From a virus, in the IMG/VR virus record IMGVR_UViG_3300024980_000003, positions 1-64,000 of that record: a stretch of DNA of 64,000 nt; one strand, given 5' to 3'. Shown here piece after piece: positions 40,205 through 48,673 of the stretch; the stretch's first letter is position 1; each line of letters starts with the position of its first letter. The notes below the pieces were generated by a model. The model saw only the letters and a program-made list of their open reading frames with translations, did no database searches and was not told the origin of the DNA. The position numbers and the translations under genes are program-made.

Positions 40205-42384
40205 TGCGTCGCTCCTAAATTGTCGGTGATTCTTTGTGTCTCAATGCCGCCATTAGCGCCCAGGCTCGGGGATTCGGGCAGAGCTGGCGTCATAGGGTTA
40301 GTGTTTGTCGGCTGTGTGGGTACTGCAATTTGTTCAGGTTGCGGAAAGTTCGGGTCAACGCCACCGGGATTCGGGGGCTGATAACCGGCATTCATCATAA
40401 TGGCATCGGCAATCGGCGCAATGGTCGGCATTGATGCTACTTGAGCGCCGCCTTGCATCGCCGCATACTGCGCTTCGGTCATAGTCTTGACGGCATTGGC
40501 CTCGATCTGCTTAATCTGTGCATCACTCATCATCTGCTTGATTTCCAGTTCCTTCATCTTGCGCTGCATTTCTTGCGCTTCCGGCGAAGGCTGCGCGTCA
40601 GCGTCCTTAATCGCCTTGATAATCGCGTCTTTGTCCGGCACATCCATTAGACTCAGCATGTGCGGCATCATGATGCGCTGGTATTCCTGTGGCGAAGCTT
40701 TATAAGCCTCGCTCAATGAGGCTAATTGCTGGTTGCGGTAACTGGACGTACTCGGCACATCATCCAGAACCACTTTCAGCATAGTGCGCTCAACGTCATT
40801 AGTCAGGTATTGAATGCCGCTGTCGTCAGTAATCGGGCGGTTCAGTGTGACAACCCGGTCCTCTTTCAGTGCGCCGCCGTCAATCAGAACATCCTCTTGC
40901 TTGCCAATCGAATCCTGAACGATCATTGATAACAGCAAATCACCGACTTGAGCGCGGGACTCCCTGAAATTGTCATCAATGTTTGCCAATGACTGCTGCG
41001 ACTGCTCAACCTGCGAGTTGAACTGTACGCCCGAGGTAGCACTGTTATTGTTGCCCTGGAACTCATCACTAATGCCGCCGACTTTGGTGATCGCGTTTCG
41101 GGCATCGTTGAGCATCTTGTACTGCTGCTCGTTCAGCTCGAAGTTTCGATCCACTTTAAACGTCGCACCCGGTTGCGCCATATGTGCGGCATCCAACACA
41201 ATGTCTGCATCGGGCCTAGCTATCTCCTGCCTAAAATGCTCATCGTCTCCCAATACTGCGCCTTCGGTGCGAGTCGTAACCGTGGCCGCCAAACCCCAAC
41301 GAATCTTGCTGATCGAGGCATTGATATTGTCCTGCATGTACATCATGCCGCGAATCCGGCCAAACGGTACGCCGGTCCTGTCCTCGCGATGCCCCCAAAA
41401 CGGCACATAAGGAAAATGCTTGTGCCGGTACGGTGACAGTTCATCACGGAGCTTATGAGGCCCAGCGAACCAGGCTTGATGCACTCGACTGATGGTTGCG
41501 TACTGCGGCTGAATGCCTTGGCTGATCGCCAGCATATGCATCGGGTCGTCCTGATCCAGTTCGACCACGCGGCCATCCTGCATTTTCAGCACTAAAGCCT
41601 GTTCCCAGGTGCGATACCAGACTTCAAACAGCCGGATTTTTCGGTGTTCCACATCACGCCATTGCTGTTCTTCAATCGACCAGCCGCGCTCGTCGTTCTG
41701 CGCTTTGTACAGTCCGGTTGATTGACCACCATCGAGCATGAACGCATCCATGCCATTCCAGCCCGATACCGATTGCTCGATAATATCGGCCTGGTCAGCA
41801 AACATCAATTTGGCAATGTCTTTATCAACCCACTTCATGCGAATCAAATACCGCGCATCGGACAGCATCGGGCATTTTGCCAACCAATCCCACCAGACTT
41901 CGTTACGATGCACAAACTGGCAGCGATACGGGTACTTGAACGGGTCGGATTCCCGCGATACTTCCACCCATCCTAAGCCAACCGATACCTGAGACTCGTA
42001 AGCATCTGAACAGGAACGGTCTGCCCGACTCTTGCGCTCAGCCTGGTTCAATTTGTAATTGTATGCGTCCGCGACTTCCTGTCCGTCTTTGTCGCCATCC
42101 GGCACGACTCGCCAATCCGTGCGCTTTTTCGCTTCTGCGCCCAAGATAGACTCAATCGCCAAGCCTATTAGCGGCTCAACCGCAGGCGGCAAGCCAATCA
42201 GCGCCATTTTCTGCAAAATGTCCGAGTCGAGCTGGTTGCCGTCCTTGTAATCCATCTCCTTGTCGGCTTGCGCTCTCCAGGCTGGCTGATTCAATAGCTC
42301 ATGGAAGAAGCCGGTAAACTGCTCCAGCGTCAATCCGTCCGACTCAATCGCGTCACTGGTATCGCGTTCCGCATCAATAAACAT
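40201..42384 (-). CDS. Portal protein, P22-like
   Basis: 727 residues. It forms the dodecameric ring through which DNA is packed. Features: early acidic helical start, WVEVSRESDPFKYPYRCQFV then NEVWWDWLAKCPMLSDARYLI (portal core), HKHFPYVPFWGHREDRTGVP followed by GRIRGMMYMQDNINASISK (stem/crown region), LNEQQYKMLNDARNAITKVG and a long C-terminal helical barrel from about 580. This set of blocks is that of the P22-like portal family. It directly follows large terminase. Confidence 0.8.
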   Translation of the reverse strand: MFIDAERDTSDAIESDGLTLEQFTGFFHELLNQPAWRAQADKEMDYKDGNQLDSDILQKMALIGLPPAVEPLIGLAIESILGAEAKKRTDWRVVPDGDKDGQEVADAYNYKLNQAERKSRADRSCSDAYESQVSVGLGWVEVSRESDPFKYPYRCQFVHRNEVWWDWLAKCPMLSDARYLIRMKWVDKDIAKLMFADQADIIEQSVSGWNGMDAFMLDGGQSTGLYKAQNDERGWSIEEQQWRDVEHRKIRLFEVWYRTWEQALVLKMQDGRVVELDQDDPMHMLAISQGIQPQYATISRVHQAWFAGPHKLRDELSPYRHKHFPYVPFWGHREDRTGVPFGRIRGMMYMQDNINASISKIRWGLAATVTTRTEGAVLGDDEHFRQEIARPDADIVLDAAHMAQPGATFKVDRNFELNEQQYKMLNDARNAITKVGGISDEFQGNNNSATSGVQFNSQVEQSQQSLANIDDNFRESRAQVGDLLLSMIVQDSIGKQEDVLIDGGALKEDRVVTLNRPITDDSGIQYLTNDVERTMLKVVLDDVPSTSSYRNQQLASLSEAYKASPQEYQRIMMPHMLSLMDVPDKDAIIKAIKDADAQPSPEAQEMQRKMKELEIKQMMSDAQIKQIEANAVKTMTEAQYAAMQGGAQVASMPTIAPIADAIMMNAGYQPPNPGGVDPNFPQPEQIAVPTQPTNTNPMTPALPESPSLGANGGIETQRITDNLGATQ

Positions 42385-42397
42385 GTAGTGTGTCCTA

Positions 42398-42410
42398 CGT
42401 CATCACGACG
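42398..42410 (-). repeat. Dispersed leader hairpin, copy 4 (short form)
   Basis: CGTCATCACGACG, the 13-base core of the repeat, 14 bases upstream of the portal start and just after the terminase stop. Confidence 0.6.
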
Positions 42411-42420
42411 ATGGTTAAAA

Positions 42421-43629
42421 TTATAGCCGCCAGTTTGCCGCTGAGCGTGGCTTGTGTTCTCGCTTGGTTGACTTAAACCGCCTTGCGCTTTCACAGGCAT
42501 AGCGCAACGAGTCGATTACATGGTTGTTTTTATCTTCAAGAATGTTCGTCACCTTATCGGTCGTCTTGTCGATCTTGTAGCTGTAAGTTGACAATTCATC
42601 AATGGTATGAGCGCAACGAGGATGAACGACAATATCGAAGGACTGCAAAAAAGTAATGCCTTCTTCCACTGATCCAGGGCCTTTAATCGCCGCCGCCATT
42701 TTCGGGAAACCATGCTGCTGCATGTACGAGATTGTTTCCGGTCTGGCGCTATCCGCTATTATAAACCATTTATTAGCTTCCGGTATCGTACTAAACAACT
42801 CCGGCAGGTTGACGATTTCACAGCCCACCAGATACGCTTCATAATCGATATACAGCCGGTTGCCGTCGATATGAGAACGTACCAACGCGCTCGGGTCATT
42901 GGAAAAGCCCCAATCCGCACCGAAGTTGAAACAGGTTCCGGGCTTGGACTCGAATTCTTCAATCGTCCAATTCCTGAATACACGCGCTTCCGAGTTTTGC
43001 TGATACTTGCCCAGCCAGATATGGGCGTACTTGTCAGGGTCGCGGCGTTTGTCGTACTCCATTTCTTCGCGGAGTACATCGGGAAACCACGGGTTATCAA
43101 CATAGTTCGCTTCAACTACTATCGCATCAGGCGGCGTTGATTCTCCACGCAACAGCATATCAATAGGGTCGGTGTCTTTGCAGGGGTTCCAGCTAAACCA
43201 TAGCTCACTGCCGGGCTTTCGGATGGTCGGCCTGAGCAAGTCCAAACTGCGCTGACTCACGCTTTGCGCTTCTTCCACCCAGGCAATATCATAACCTTCC
43301 AGTGACTTGATACTGTCGGCGGTATGGTTCTGCATCCCGGCAAAGATGATCTGGCCGCCGTTCTTGCATTTGATGATGGATTCTTGCACCTCAAACAAAT
43401 GTCCAACGCTCATTTGCTCGATCTTGGTTTCAAGTAGCTTCTTGACTGACTGGTTTAATGACTTCTGGATTTCCCGAACGCAGACCGCATCGGTCTTAGC
43501 CATGACCATGCGTTCAATCAGCATTTCCGCCATGAACCAGCTCTTGCCGCTACCACGACCACCATAAACACCTTTATAGCGGCTCGGGTACAGTAATGGC
43601 TCGTAAACAGCAGGGGTTTGTATTTCCAT
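42421..43629 (-). CDS. terL: Terminase large subunit
   Basis: 402 residues. ATP-driven DNA packaging motor and nuclease. Walker A GGRGSGKSW (about 24-32), Walker B IAWVEEAQ (about 116-123), nuclease Asp in GADWGFSND (about 240) and further acidic residues in IIADSA and NNHVIDSLRYA. Length and order fit the Terminase_3 (PBSX-type) family. The start overlaps the small subunit stop (TGATG). Confidence 0.92.
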   Translation of the reverse strand: MEIQTPAVYEPLLYPSRYKGVYGGRGSGKSWFMAEMLIERMVMAKTDAVCVREIQKSLNQSVKKLLETKIEQMSVGHLFEVQESIIKCKNGGQIIFAGMQNHTADSIKSLEGYDIAWVEEAQSVSQRSLDLLRPTIRKPGSELWFSWNPCKDTDPIDMLLRGESTPPDAIVVEANYVDNPWFPDVLREEMEYDKRRDPDKYAHIWLGKYQQNSEARVFRNWTIEEFESKPGTCFNFGADWGFSNDPSALVRSHIDGNRLYIDYEAYLVGCEIVNLPELFSTIPEANKWFIIADSARPETISYMQQHGFPKMAAAIKGPGSVEEGITFLQSFDIVVHPRCAHTIDELSTYSYKIDKTTDKVTNILEDKNNHVIDSLRYACESARRFKSTKREHKPRSAANWRL

Positions 43630-44090
43630 CAAGGCTTGACGATAACCCGGCGTATTTCGTTGATTTGGGTATTAACCTGAACAGCGGTATCAGGCGTCTT
43701 ACCCAGTACCGCCTCACGACCTTTATTAATCGTTTCCGCTCTGGCTCGAAAGTCGTTCTGGTTTTCGCAGGGTTCTGCCATTGCTTGCTTGACGTTGGTT
43801 ATTGCTGCATTGTTGAAAAACAGAATATGTTTTGTGCGCTCGTCAACCAGTTCATTGTGGATTGTCAACGCCTGTTGATTTAGCGTTGATTTTGCCTCTT
43901 CAAGCCGCACCGCGTCTAGCAATAGCTGTTGTTTTTCACCACCTTTAATCCAGCCTTCTGCTTTAGCTTTTCGGCTAATCGCAGCCTTGTCGATAGTGGT
44001 TCTTTCATTGATCTGAGATAGCGATAAACCGGCCTCGAAATACTCCTTAGCATCAGTCCACTGTTTATCAGTAATCTTGATGTTTGCCAA
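43629..44090 (-). CDS. terS: Terminase small subunit
   Basis: 153 residues. An N-terminal helix-turn-helix (FEAGLSLSQINERTTIDKAA followed by ISRKAKAEGW) recognises phage DNA, followed by an oligomerisation helix (LNQQALTIHNELVDERTKHI). Coupled to terL by overlapping stop and start. TTG at 44090 is chosen because GGGAG lies 9 bases upstream; an in-frame TTG at 44108 is the other choice. Confidence 0.8.
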   Translation of the reverse strand: MANIKITDKQWTDAKEYFEAGLSLSQINERTTIDKAAISRKAKAEGWIKGGEKQQLLLDAVRLEEAKSTLNQQALTIHNELVDERTKHILFFNNAAITNVKQAMAEPCENQNDFRARAETINKGREAVLGKTPDTAVQVNTQINEIRRVIVKP

Positions 44091-44188
44091 ACTAATGTCT
44101 CCCGACAATATTCGTATATTCTTATGTACTTATATTGTAACACAACCCCAATTCGGATATAAAACTTTAGCGCCAATACTAAAAATAA

Positions 44189-44219
44189 TTGTGTACAACA
44201 CAATATATTTGTGTATAAT
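44189..44219 (+). promoter_or_regulatory. Operator and promoter for the 44271 gene cluster
   Basis: TTGTGTACAACACAA (44189-44203) is a near-perfect palindrome; TATAAT lies at 44214-44219. The palindrome covers the -35 region. It is divergent from the terminase genes, whose own promoter is probably in 44110-44160 (TTGTGT ... TATAAG read leftward). Confidence 0.55.
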
Positions 44220-44270
44220 AAGACCCAGTTCAGCGATAACGCGAACATAATTAAACTGGGGAATGATGTC

Positions 44271-44546
44271 ATGAGCACTTATAAAATTGATTCACACTGT
44301 TTAGGCGATTTGAATGAAACACAAATGGAACAATACGCACAATATTGTTCTGACGTTGCCAATGCTGCCGGGCTAGATATAGAATTTGAAATTGATTATA
44401 GGAACGGCGGGGACAGAGGGGACGGAGTGGAATCGCAACTATATCAATATGTGTGGGAAAATTGCGATTATTGGACAGACAATAATGAATTGAAGGAGCG
44501 TGAAATTAAAAAAGCAGCGGACTATTTTAGAAATGACTCCATCTGA
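44271..44546 (+). CDS. Hypothetical acidic protein
   Basis: 91 residues, acidic, no membrane segment, with LNETQMEQYAQYCSDVANAA and NCDYWTDNNELKEREIKKAA helices. It starts 52 bases after the promoter. Its 3' end overlaps a short remnant of a gene like 44927-45097. No family recognised. Confidence 0.6.
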   Translation: MSTYKIDSHCLGDLNETQMEQYAQYCSDVANAAGLDIEFEIDYRNGGDRGDGVESQLYQYVWENCDYWTDNNELKEREIKKAADYFRNDSI

Positions 44547-44572
44547 GCAATGCAAAGGAGCAAGAAAATGAA
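44534..44572 (+). pseudogene. Truncated start of an MTPSEQC-type gene
   Basis: ATG at 44534 opens MTPSEQCKGARK and stops at once. The first seven residues equal those of the intact gene at 44927, after which the sequence runs into the ribosome site and ATG of 44568. It looks like a gene start left behind when the 44568 gene was inserted or duplicated in. Confidence 0.5.
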
Positions 44573-44930
44573 AATAGAAATTTTAAACAAAATTGGCAAC
44601 AAAAAATTAATTGCTGCTTTTGAAGCGAGTGACATGCAAGTTTTCGGAAAAATCGCAAGCAAACTCTACGCCAAAGCAAGAATCGTACAAGATAAGAAAG
44701 AGTTTTTACTTGCAGAATGCATTAAGTATTCAAGAAATGAAGACACTTCTATCGAAACAGCAATGGAAAAGTTCAATAACATGAATGCTCAAGAAATCGG
44801 CTTAAAAGCAAGAAACTACATCCAGGCGTCTGAAAAATATTTAACTGAAACTGATCCGTTGCGTAAATACGATATGAAAGAAACAGCATATGAAAACGCC
44901 TATGAAAACGCATTTAGAGCTAATTCATGA
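44568..44930 (+). CDS. Hypothetical helical protein
   Basis: 120 residues, Lys, Ala and Asn-rich, nearly all helical (KKLIAAFEASDMQVFGKIAS), C-terminus with a duplicated YENAYENAF. AAAGGAG precedes the ATG. The stop overlaps the start of the following regulator-like gene. Unknown function. Confidence 0.6.
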   Translation: MKIEILNKIGNKKLIAAFEASDMQVFGKIASKLYAKARIVQDKKEFLLAECIKYSRNEDTSIETAMEKFNNMNAQEIGLKARNYIQASEKYLTETDPLRKYDMKETAYENAYENAFRANS

Positions 44931-45097
44931 CACCTTCAGAACAATGTAAAAAGGCGGGGTTAGACAGCCTCGCCGAGTTCGTCAGGATCAGCGGTGAATC
45001 CGAGCAAAATATTTTAAACTGGCACAAAAAAAGGCCGCTCAGATTCAAACTCTTATTAGCTGGATGCGTGAACGAAAAGAGAAATAACTCTAAATAA
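44927..45097 (+). CDS. Small phage regulator-like protein (MTPSEQ family)
   Basis: 56 residues. MTPSEQCKKAGLDSLAEFVR then SGESEQNILNWHKKRPLRF is a pattern known in short phage proteins with a helix-turn-helix-like fold, often near regulatory genes; they may bind DNA. The ATG overlaps the previous stop (ATGA). A terminator follows. Confidence 0.62.
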   Translation: MTPSEQCKKAGLDSLAEFVRISGESEQNILNWHKKRPLRFKLLLAGCVNEKRNNSK

Positions 45098-45101
45098 TCA
45101 T

Positions 45102-45139
45102 CGTCCACGCAATCCGCGTTAAAGCAAATTGCGTGGACG
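45102..45139 (+). terminator. Strong terminator between convergent genes
   Basis: CGTCCACGCAAT (45102-45113) pairs perfectly with ATTGCGTGGACG, followed by a TATTTTT run on the plus strand. It also lies within the last codons of the minus gene at 45119. Confidence 0.75.
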
Positions 45140-45253
45140 CCTATTTTTCAATAGCCAGTCCAAATAGGCAATAATAGCCAACTCACCATGACCGGTTATA
45201 TCATTGCCTTTGCAGTACCAAAGTCCGTATTGTTTTTTAAGCTTGGGTTTCAC
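45119..45253 (-). CDS. Small hypothetical phage protein
   Basis: 44 residues. KPKLKKQYGLWYCKGNDITG followed by a helix ending in DWLLKN; short phage proteins of the form KPKxxxxxGxWxC are common but undescribed. It begins with GTG overlapping the deaminase stop (GGTGA). Confidence 0.55.
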   Translation of the reverse strand: MKPKLKKQYGLWYCKGNDITGHGELAIIAYLDWLLKNRRPRNLL

Positions 45254-45828
45254 CGAATGCCTTTACTCGCTGTCACTTCGGTTTGATGGTTGTACTGCCC
45301 TACTACAGCGTAGCTCTTATCTTCCGGCACTTCTGTTACCATCACGAACTTCATCTGCCCGCACTTCTGCCCCGGCGTTAATGCTAGATAACCATGCTCT
45401 GAGTCGTTCTTGAATTCCATCGTCAACTTGCTGTTATGCCAACCACAATCACAAAATCCGGCCAGTTGATGCGCCCAAAAGTTTCTGGCCTGGCTGCTCT
45501 TGAGTACGTATTCTGCGGTGATATTGTTCGGCAGGTTGAAAGTCTCAACGGTTTCAGCTAACGCCACTTGGCCCGGCTTTAATACCAGCATTTCACCGTC
45601 TTTCAACTCAACCAACTCAAGGCTGATGTTTTGCTTATTGGCTAAATCAGTGAATAGCTCAATCGCCTTGGTGTCCTTTGTCACAATCCAAGGCTGAGGC
45701 TTTTCGATGTAAAACCGATTGCCTAGCGTGACTTCGATACTAGCTGGATTAATGTTTTCCAATGGCGCATCAATAACGCCGTTCGCTACCAATTCAGCTA
45801 ATTCGGTATGGCTTAATAAACCTCTCAT
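45250..45828 (-). CDS. dcd: dCTP deaminase / dUTPase superfamily protein
   Basis: 192 residues. Nucleotide-pool enzyme converting dCTP toward dUTP. Family blocks: INPASIEVTLGNRFYIE (near the start), LKPGQVALAETVETFNLP, EYVLKSSQARNF (Ser-Ser-x-Ala-Arg nucleotide site) and AGFCDCGWHNSKLTMEFKN, where trimeric deaminases hold the catalytic Glu in the family motif. Probably supplies precursors or alters dUTP for phage DNA replication. Coupled to the small gene at 45119. Confidence 0.85.
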   Translation of the reverse strand: MRGLLSHTELAELVANGVIDAPLENINPASIEVTLGNRFYIEKPQPWIVTKDTKAIELFTDLANKQNISLELVELKDGEMLVLKPGQVALAETVETFNLPNNITAEYVLKSSQARNFWAHQLAGFCDCGWHNSKLTMEFKNDSEHGYLALTPGQKCGQMKFVMVTEVPEDKSYAVVGQYNHQTEVTASKGIR

Positions 45829-45841
45829 TCTTCATTTTTCC

Positions 45842-47050
45842 TTACATTGTTGTGCTTTTATCAAGCATTTTTGGATTAACTACGTGCCTGGCTACTTCGC
45901 CATACTCTTTATGCAGGATGATTGCCTTCATATCACGACCTGTCCGATAGCCCAGATTAGCCGCATACGCATCAGCCGGAGCCAATACCCTGAATGACTC
46001 GCAGCGTACCCCGTTAAAGTCTTTTACGCTGTCATGGTGAATATGGCCTGTCCACCAATATCTAAATTCAGTCTCGCCCCAATCACTCGCGCGATCTGAT
46101 GCCATTATCATTGGCAATTTGTCATGCTTTACCTTATCACCGTGATGAGTTCCCACCAGGCACTTGCCGAACCGCCAATAATGGTAATGGCTGGGGCTTC
46201 GGTCTATGGTTATCCTTGACTCATTTTCATAGATATTATGCAGGCACTCGGTTAAAAATATCGATGAAGATGGATCGTGATTGCCAATCTCAATAATCAC
46301 ATGCACATATTCATGCTTTTCAAGCGCTTTAGCTATCATGTAACGCACTGTCTTTATTGCCGCCCTGACCATCTTAGGGAATCTGCCGTCCGCATCCAGC
46401 AAATGCTTGTGAGCTGGAGTGACCGCTTCCCAAGAATCGTAGTGCATAAAATCGCCTAGCAGCGCAATCAGTGCTGTTTGACAGTTGGGCGACGACTCCA
46501 CCAGATGATCGATTGAACCCATCAGCAAGCGAGTACCGATAGCAATGTCGTAATCTTCGCCGGTTTCAGGCATCCAACTTAGCATCCCAAAATGGTGATC
46601 CCCGACTGGATAACAGGCCGCCAAATTAGCGTCCACAACCTCTGGCTTGGGTATCGGCTTAATCCTTGGTAACTCAGCCGCCATAGCTTCCAAAGCTTCC
46701 TTGAATATCTCCGCCTGCCTTTCACTATCCGCCGTCGATTTAATCCACTGAATCTTAGCCTCGCCGGTGGTCATGTCGTACAGCGTTGATGCGCCTTTCA
46801 ACTTAAAACCATCCGGCACCGGATGCACCAGGTTATGCTTTGGCGAATAACCCATAGTGGCCGCCTTAAACTGCACCGCCTGCACCGCGCTGGAGATAGT
46901 CGATTTGTTGATGCCCAGCTTTTTCGCTGCGGCTCTCTGACTGCCCTCAGAGGCTATCGCCGCTAATATCTCTTTCTGTCGTTCGGTTGCGTAATCGCTG
47001 AGGTTAATGTCAACGGGCTTTATCTCTCTTACTGCGTTGTTGTTAGCCAT
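45842..47050 (-). CDS. Metallophosphoesterase with N-terminal DNA-binding domain
   Basis: 402 residues. Residues about 20-60 contain a helix-turn-helix (RAAAKKLGINKSTISSAVQA). From about 145 the calcineurin-like motifs follow: GDHHFGM, LGDFMHYD, GNHDPSSS, GTHHGDK and TGHIHHD. The substrate is not known; phages with this arrangement are frequent, and such enzymes are proposed to act on nucleic acids or nucleotides. Confidence 0.8.
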   Translation of the reverse strand: MANNNAVREIKPVDINLSDYATERQKEILAAIASEGSQRAAAKKLGINKSTISSAVQAVQFKAATMGYSPKHNLVHPVPDGFKLKGASTLYDMTTGEAKIQWIKSTADSERQAEIFKEALEAMAAELPRIKPIPKPEVVDANLAACYPVGDHHFGMLSWMPETGEDYDIAIGTRLLMGSIDHLVESSPNCQTALIALLGDFMHYDSWEAVTPAHKHLLDADGRFPKMVRAAIKTVRYMIAKALEKHEYVHVIIEIGNHDPSSSIFLTECLHNIYENESRITIDRSPSHYHYWRFGKCLVGTHHGDKVKHDKLPMIMASDRASDWGETEFRYWWTGHIHHDSVKDFNGVRCESFRVLAPADAYAANLGYRTGRDMKAIILHKEYGEVARHVVNPKMLDKSTTM

Positions 47051-47085
47051 GCCTAGCCTGATTTTTTAGATTGGTGCAGATTGAG

Positions 47086-47328
47086 TTAGGTTTTAACTGT
47101 ATCAACCGGATAGCGTAATTCCAGAATTAACTGTAACTCGTGAATCGCTTTTTCAATATCAACCCTACCCTTCCCAGTGGGCTTATCATGCCTTGTCGCT
47201 CTTTTTACAATACAACCCTCAAGGAATGCCAGCTTGTTGGCTTCAATAAATTCTATCGGCTGAATCTTACAATCTTTGTAGTGTGAGCCGCCGATTTGAA
47301 CATTTAACGCTGATTCTTGCTTTTGCAT
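47086..47328 (-). CDS. DUF3310 family protein
   Basis: 80 residues. VQIGGSHYKDCKIQPIEFIE, GCIVKRATRHDKPTGKGRVD and IEKAIHELQLILEL are the diagnostic blocks of DUF3310, small phage proteins that regulate or accompany nucleotide metabolism; mechanism is not established. It overlaps the upstream membrane peptide gene by 25 bases. Confidence 0.8.
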   Translation of the reverse strand: MQKQESALNVQIGGSHYKDCKIQPIEFIEANKLAFLEGCIVKRATRHDKPTGKGRVDIEKAIHELQLILELRYPVDTVKT

Positions 47329-47399
47329 AATTCATCTATCCAGATTGTTACCAGTGCGCCGATACAGATACCGACCATTATTAGCAGCATGTTTTCCAT
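47304..47399 (-). CDS. Tiny single-span membrane peptide
   Basis: 31 residues: one hydrophobic helix (MLLIMVGICIGALVTIWI) and a charged tail (DELCKSKNQR). It sits in a chain of overlapping short genes, which supports translation. Confidence 0.45.
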   Translation of the reverse strand: MENMLLIMVGICIGALVTIWIDELCKSKNQR

Positions 47400-47579
47400 C
47401 TAGTCCCCATTAAATGCCTGACTTCTGGCATCATCTTCATCAATCCCGTTGGCGCATTTAATCGCTACCCGCTCAAGAAAGTCTTGCTCTTTCTCATAAT
47501 AAATAGGCAAGCAGTTCTCGTTGCATCTGGCTCGATACCAGCCTGAATCGTTGTCGTAGGGTTCTTGGTTATTGCTCAT
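47400..47579 (-). CDS. Short acidic hypothetical protein
   Basis: 59 residues, acidic, with ARCNENCLPIYYEKEQDFLE and KCANGIDEDDARSQAF. Start overlaps the VRR-NUC stop (ATGA). No family recognised. Confidence 0.52.
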   Translation of the reverse strand: MSNNQEPYDNDSGWYRARCNENCLPIYYEKEQDFLERVAIKCANGIDEDDARSQAFNGD

Positions 47580-47935
47580 TTCAAATACTCTAAAATTGTT
47601 TCTCTTGCACTATCCCAACCATGACACACATCAACACGATAATTCTGCTCTTGCAGGTCAGCATGCCATTGCTTTTGCTCAGGGCTAACAGTGCCGCCTT
47701 TTTGCCGCTTCATTTCAATAAACAGTCCGTTGTAACCACCCTTGGCTACCGGCATGAATAAATCGGGAACACCTTTTTTAACGCCTTCGGCCTTGAGCTT
47801 TGTTGCTACCGCGATATGACGATGACCGCCATTAGGTATGGCAAATAACAGTTTCAGTTCCGGTATTGTCTTGGCTTGGGCTTTAGACCATCGAATTAAT
47901 GCTGATTGCTCTTGATGCTCTAGGTCTTTAATCAT
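47576..47935 (-). CDS. VRR-NUC nuclease domain protein
   Basis: 119 residues, a stand-alone VRR-NUC domain (PD-(D/E)xK fold), a structure-specific DNA nuclease of replication or recombination. Key residues: Glu in HQEQSAL, GVPDLFMPV (Asp), LFIEMKRQKGG (Glu-x-Lys) and the later QKQWHADL helix. ATG 47935 overlaps the previous gene's end and has AAGAG before it. Confidence 0.85.
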   Translation of the reverse strand: MIKDLEHQEQSALIRWSKAQAKTIPELKLLFAIPNGGHRHIAVATKLKAEGVKKGVPDLFMPVAKGGYNGLFIEMKRQKGGTVSPEQKQWHADLQEQNYRVDVCHGWDSARETILEYLK

Positions 47936-48119
47936 ACTCTTTTGACCAGTCATCACGACACTCAGGTCCACAAAACCGGCGCTCAATCCCTGTAGGTTCT
48001 TCGCACCATAAGCAATGGCCGCTTGGGTTTGATGTATTTATCGGCTTACTTGATACAGCCTGAATACGCATCTGCAATAGCCGCGATTCGACCTCATCCG
48101 ATCTATCTGCTTCATCCAT
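47928..48119 (-). CDS. Small zinc-finger protein
   Basis: 63 residues. CLWCEEPTGIERRFCGPECR holds four Cys in a CxxC...CxxxC pattern, a treble-clef or ribbon-type zinc finger in short phage proteins. The acidic N-terminus (MDEADRSDEVESRLLQ) is helical. Overlaps neighbours on both sides. Confidence 0.65.
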   Translation of the reverse strand: MDEADRSDEVESRLLQMRIQAVSSKPINTSNPSGHCLWCEEPTGIERRFCGPECRDDWSKEYD

Positions 48120-48231
48120 TATTAATTCCTTTCCATAGCAGCTTTGCTCCGAGATAGAGCGCTGAGGCTGCTATGCCGATAACCCCGATAACGAGTATCA
48201 GGGCGTTGGTGATTTTAGATAATAACCACAT
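48112..48231 (-). CDS. Small membrane protein
   Basis: 39 residues with one long hydrophobic helix (ALILVIGVIGIAASALYLGA) and a basic end. It overlaps the next start by 8 bases. Role unknown. Confidence 0.48.
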   Translation of the reverse strand: MWLLSKITNALILVIGVIGIAASALYLGAKLLWKGINNG

Positions 48232-48234
48232 AAA

Positions 48235-48651
48235 TTAAAAGGGAATGTCGTCATCGAAGTTGTCTTGCGCTGGCGCTTGCGGTCTTGCTGCCTGTTGCTG
48301 CGGTTTTTGTGCTGGCTCGGCCTGTGAGCCTGAGTCATTGCGCTTACCGACGAGATCAATAATATTGGCATTCAGCTCTAAACTGGTTTTAGTAGAACCG
48401 TCTTGCGCTCGGTATTCGCTTTGAGTTAATTCGCCTGAAATGAACACCTGCTGGCCTTTCTTCAAGAAATCCTGCAACTGACCTTCCGCTCTCTTACCCC
48501 ATACCGCCACTCTAATCCATAAAGTCTGTTGCTTCTCCCCAAAGCCGATATTGTTGGCTACGGTCACGTTTAAAACCGCTTGACCTGATGGTAAATAACG
48601 GACTTCCGCATCACGGCCGACAGTGCCGGTAAAACTAAATACGTTCGACAT
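48235..48651 (-). CDS. ssb: Single-stranded DNA-binding protein
   Basis: 138 residues. It coats single-stranded DNA during phage replication and recombination. OB-fold blocks GTVGRDAEVRYLPSGQAV, WIRVAVWGKRAEGQLQDFL and KGQQVFISGELTQSEYR are typical; the tail is Gln, Pro-rich and ends DDDIPF, the usual acidic tip that binds partner proteins. Confidence 0.93.
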   Translation of the reverse strand: MSNVFSFTGTVGRDAEVRYLPSGQAVLNVTVANNIGFGEKQQTLWIRVAVWGKRAEGQLQDFLKKGQQVFISGELTQSEYRAQDGSTKTSLELNANIIDLVGKRNDSGSQAEPAQKPQQQAARPQAPAQDNFDDDIPF

Positions 48652-48673
48652 ACTTAACTCCTGTTTAAATTAA

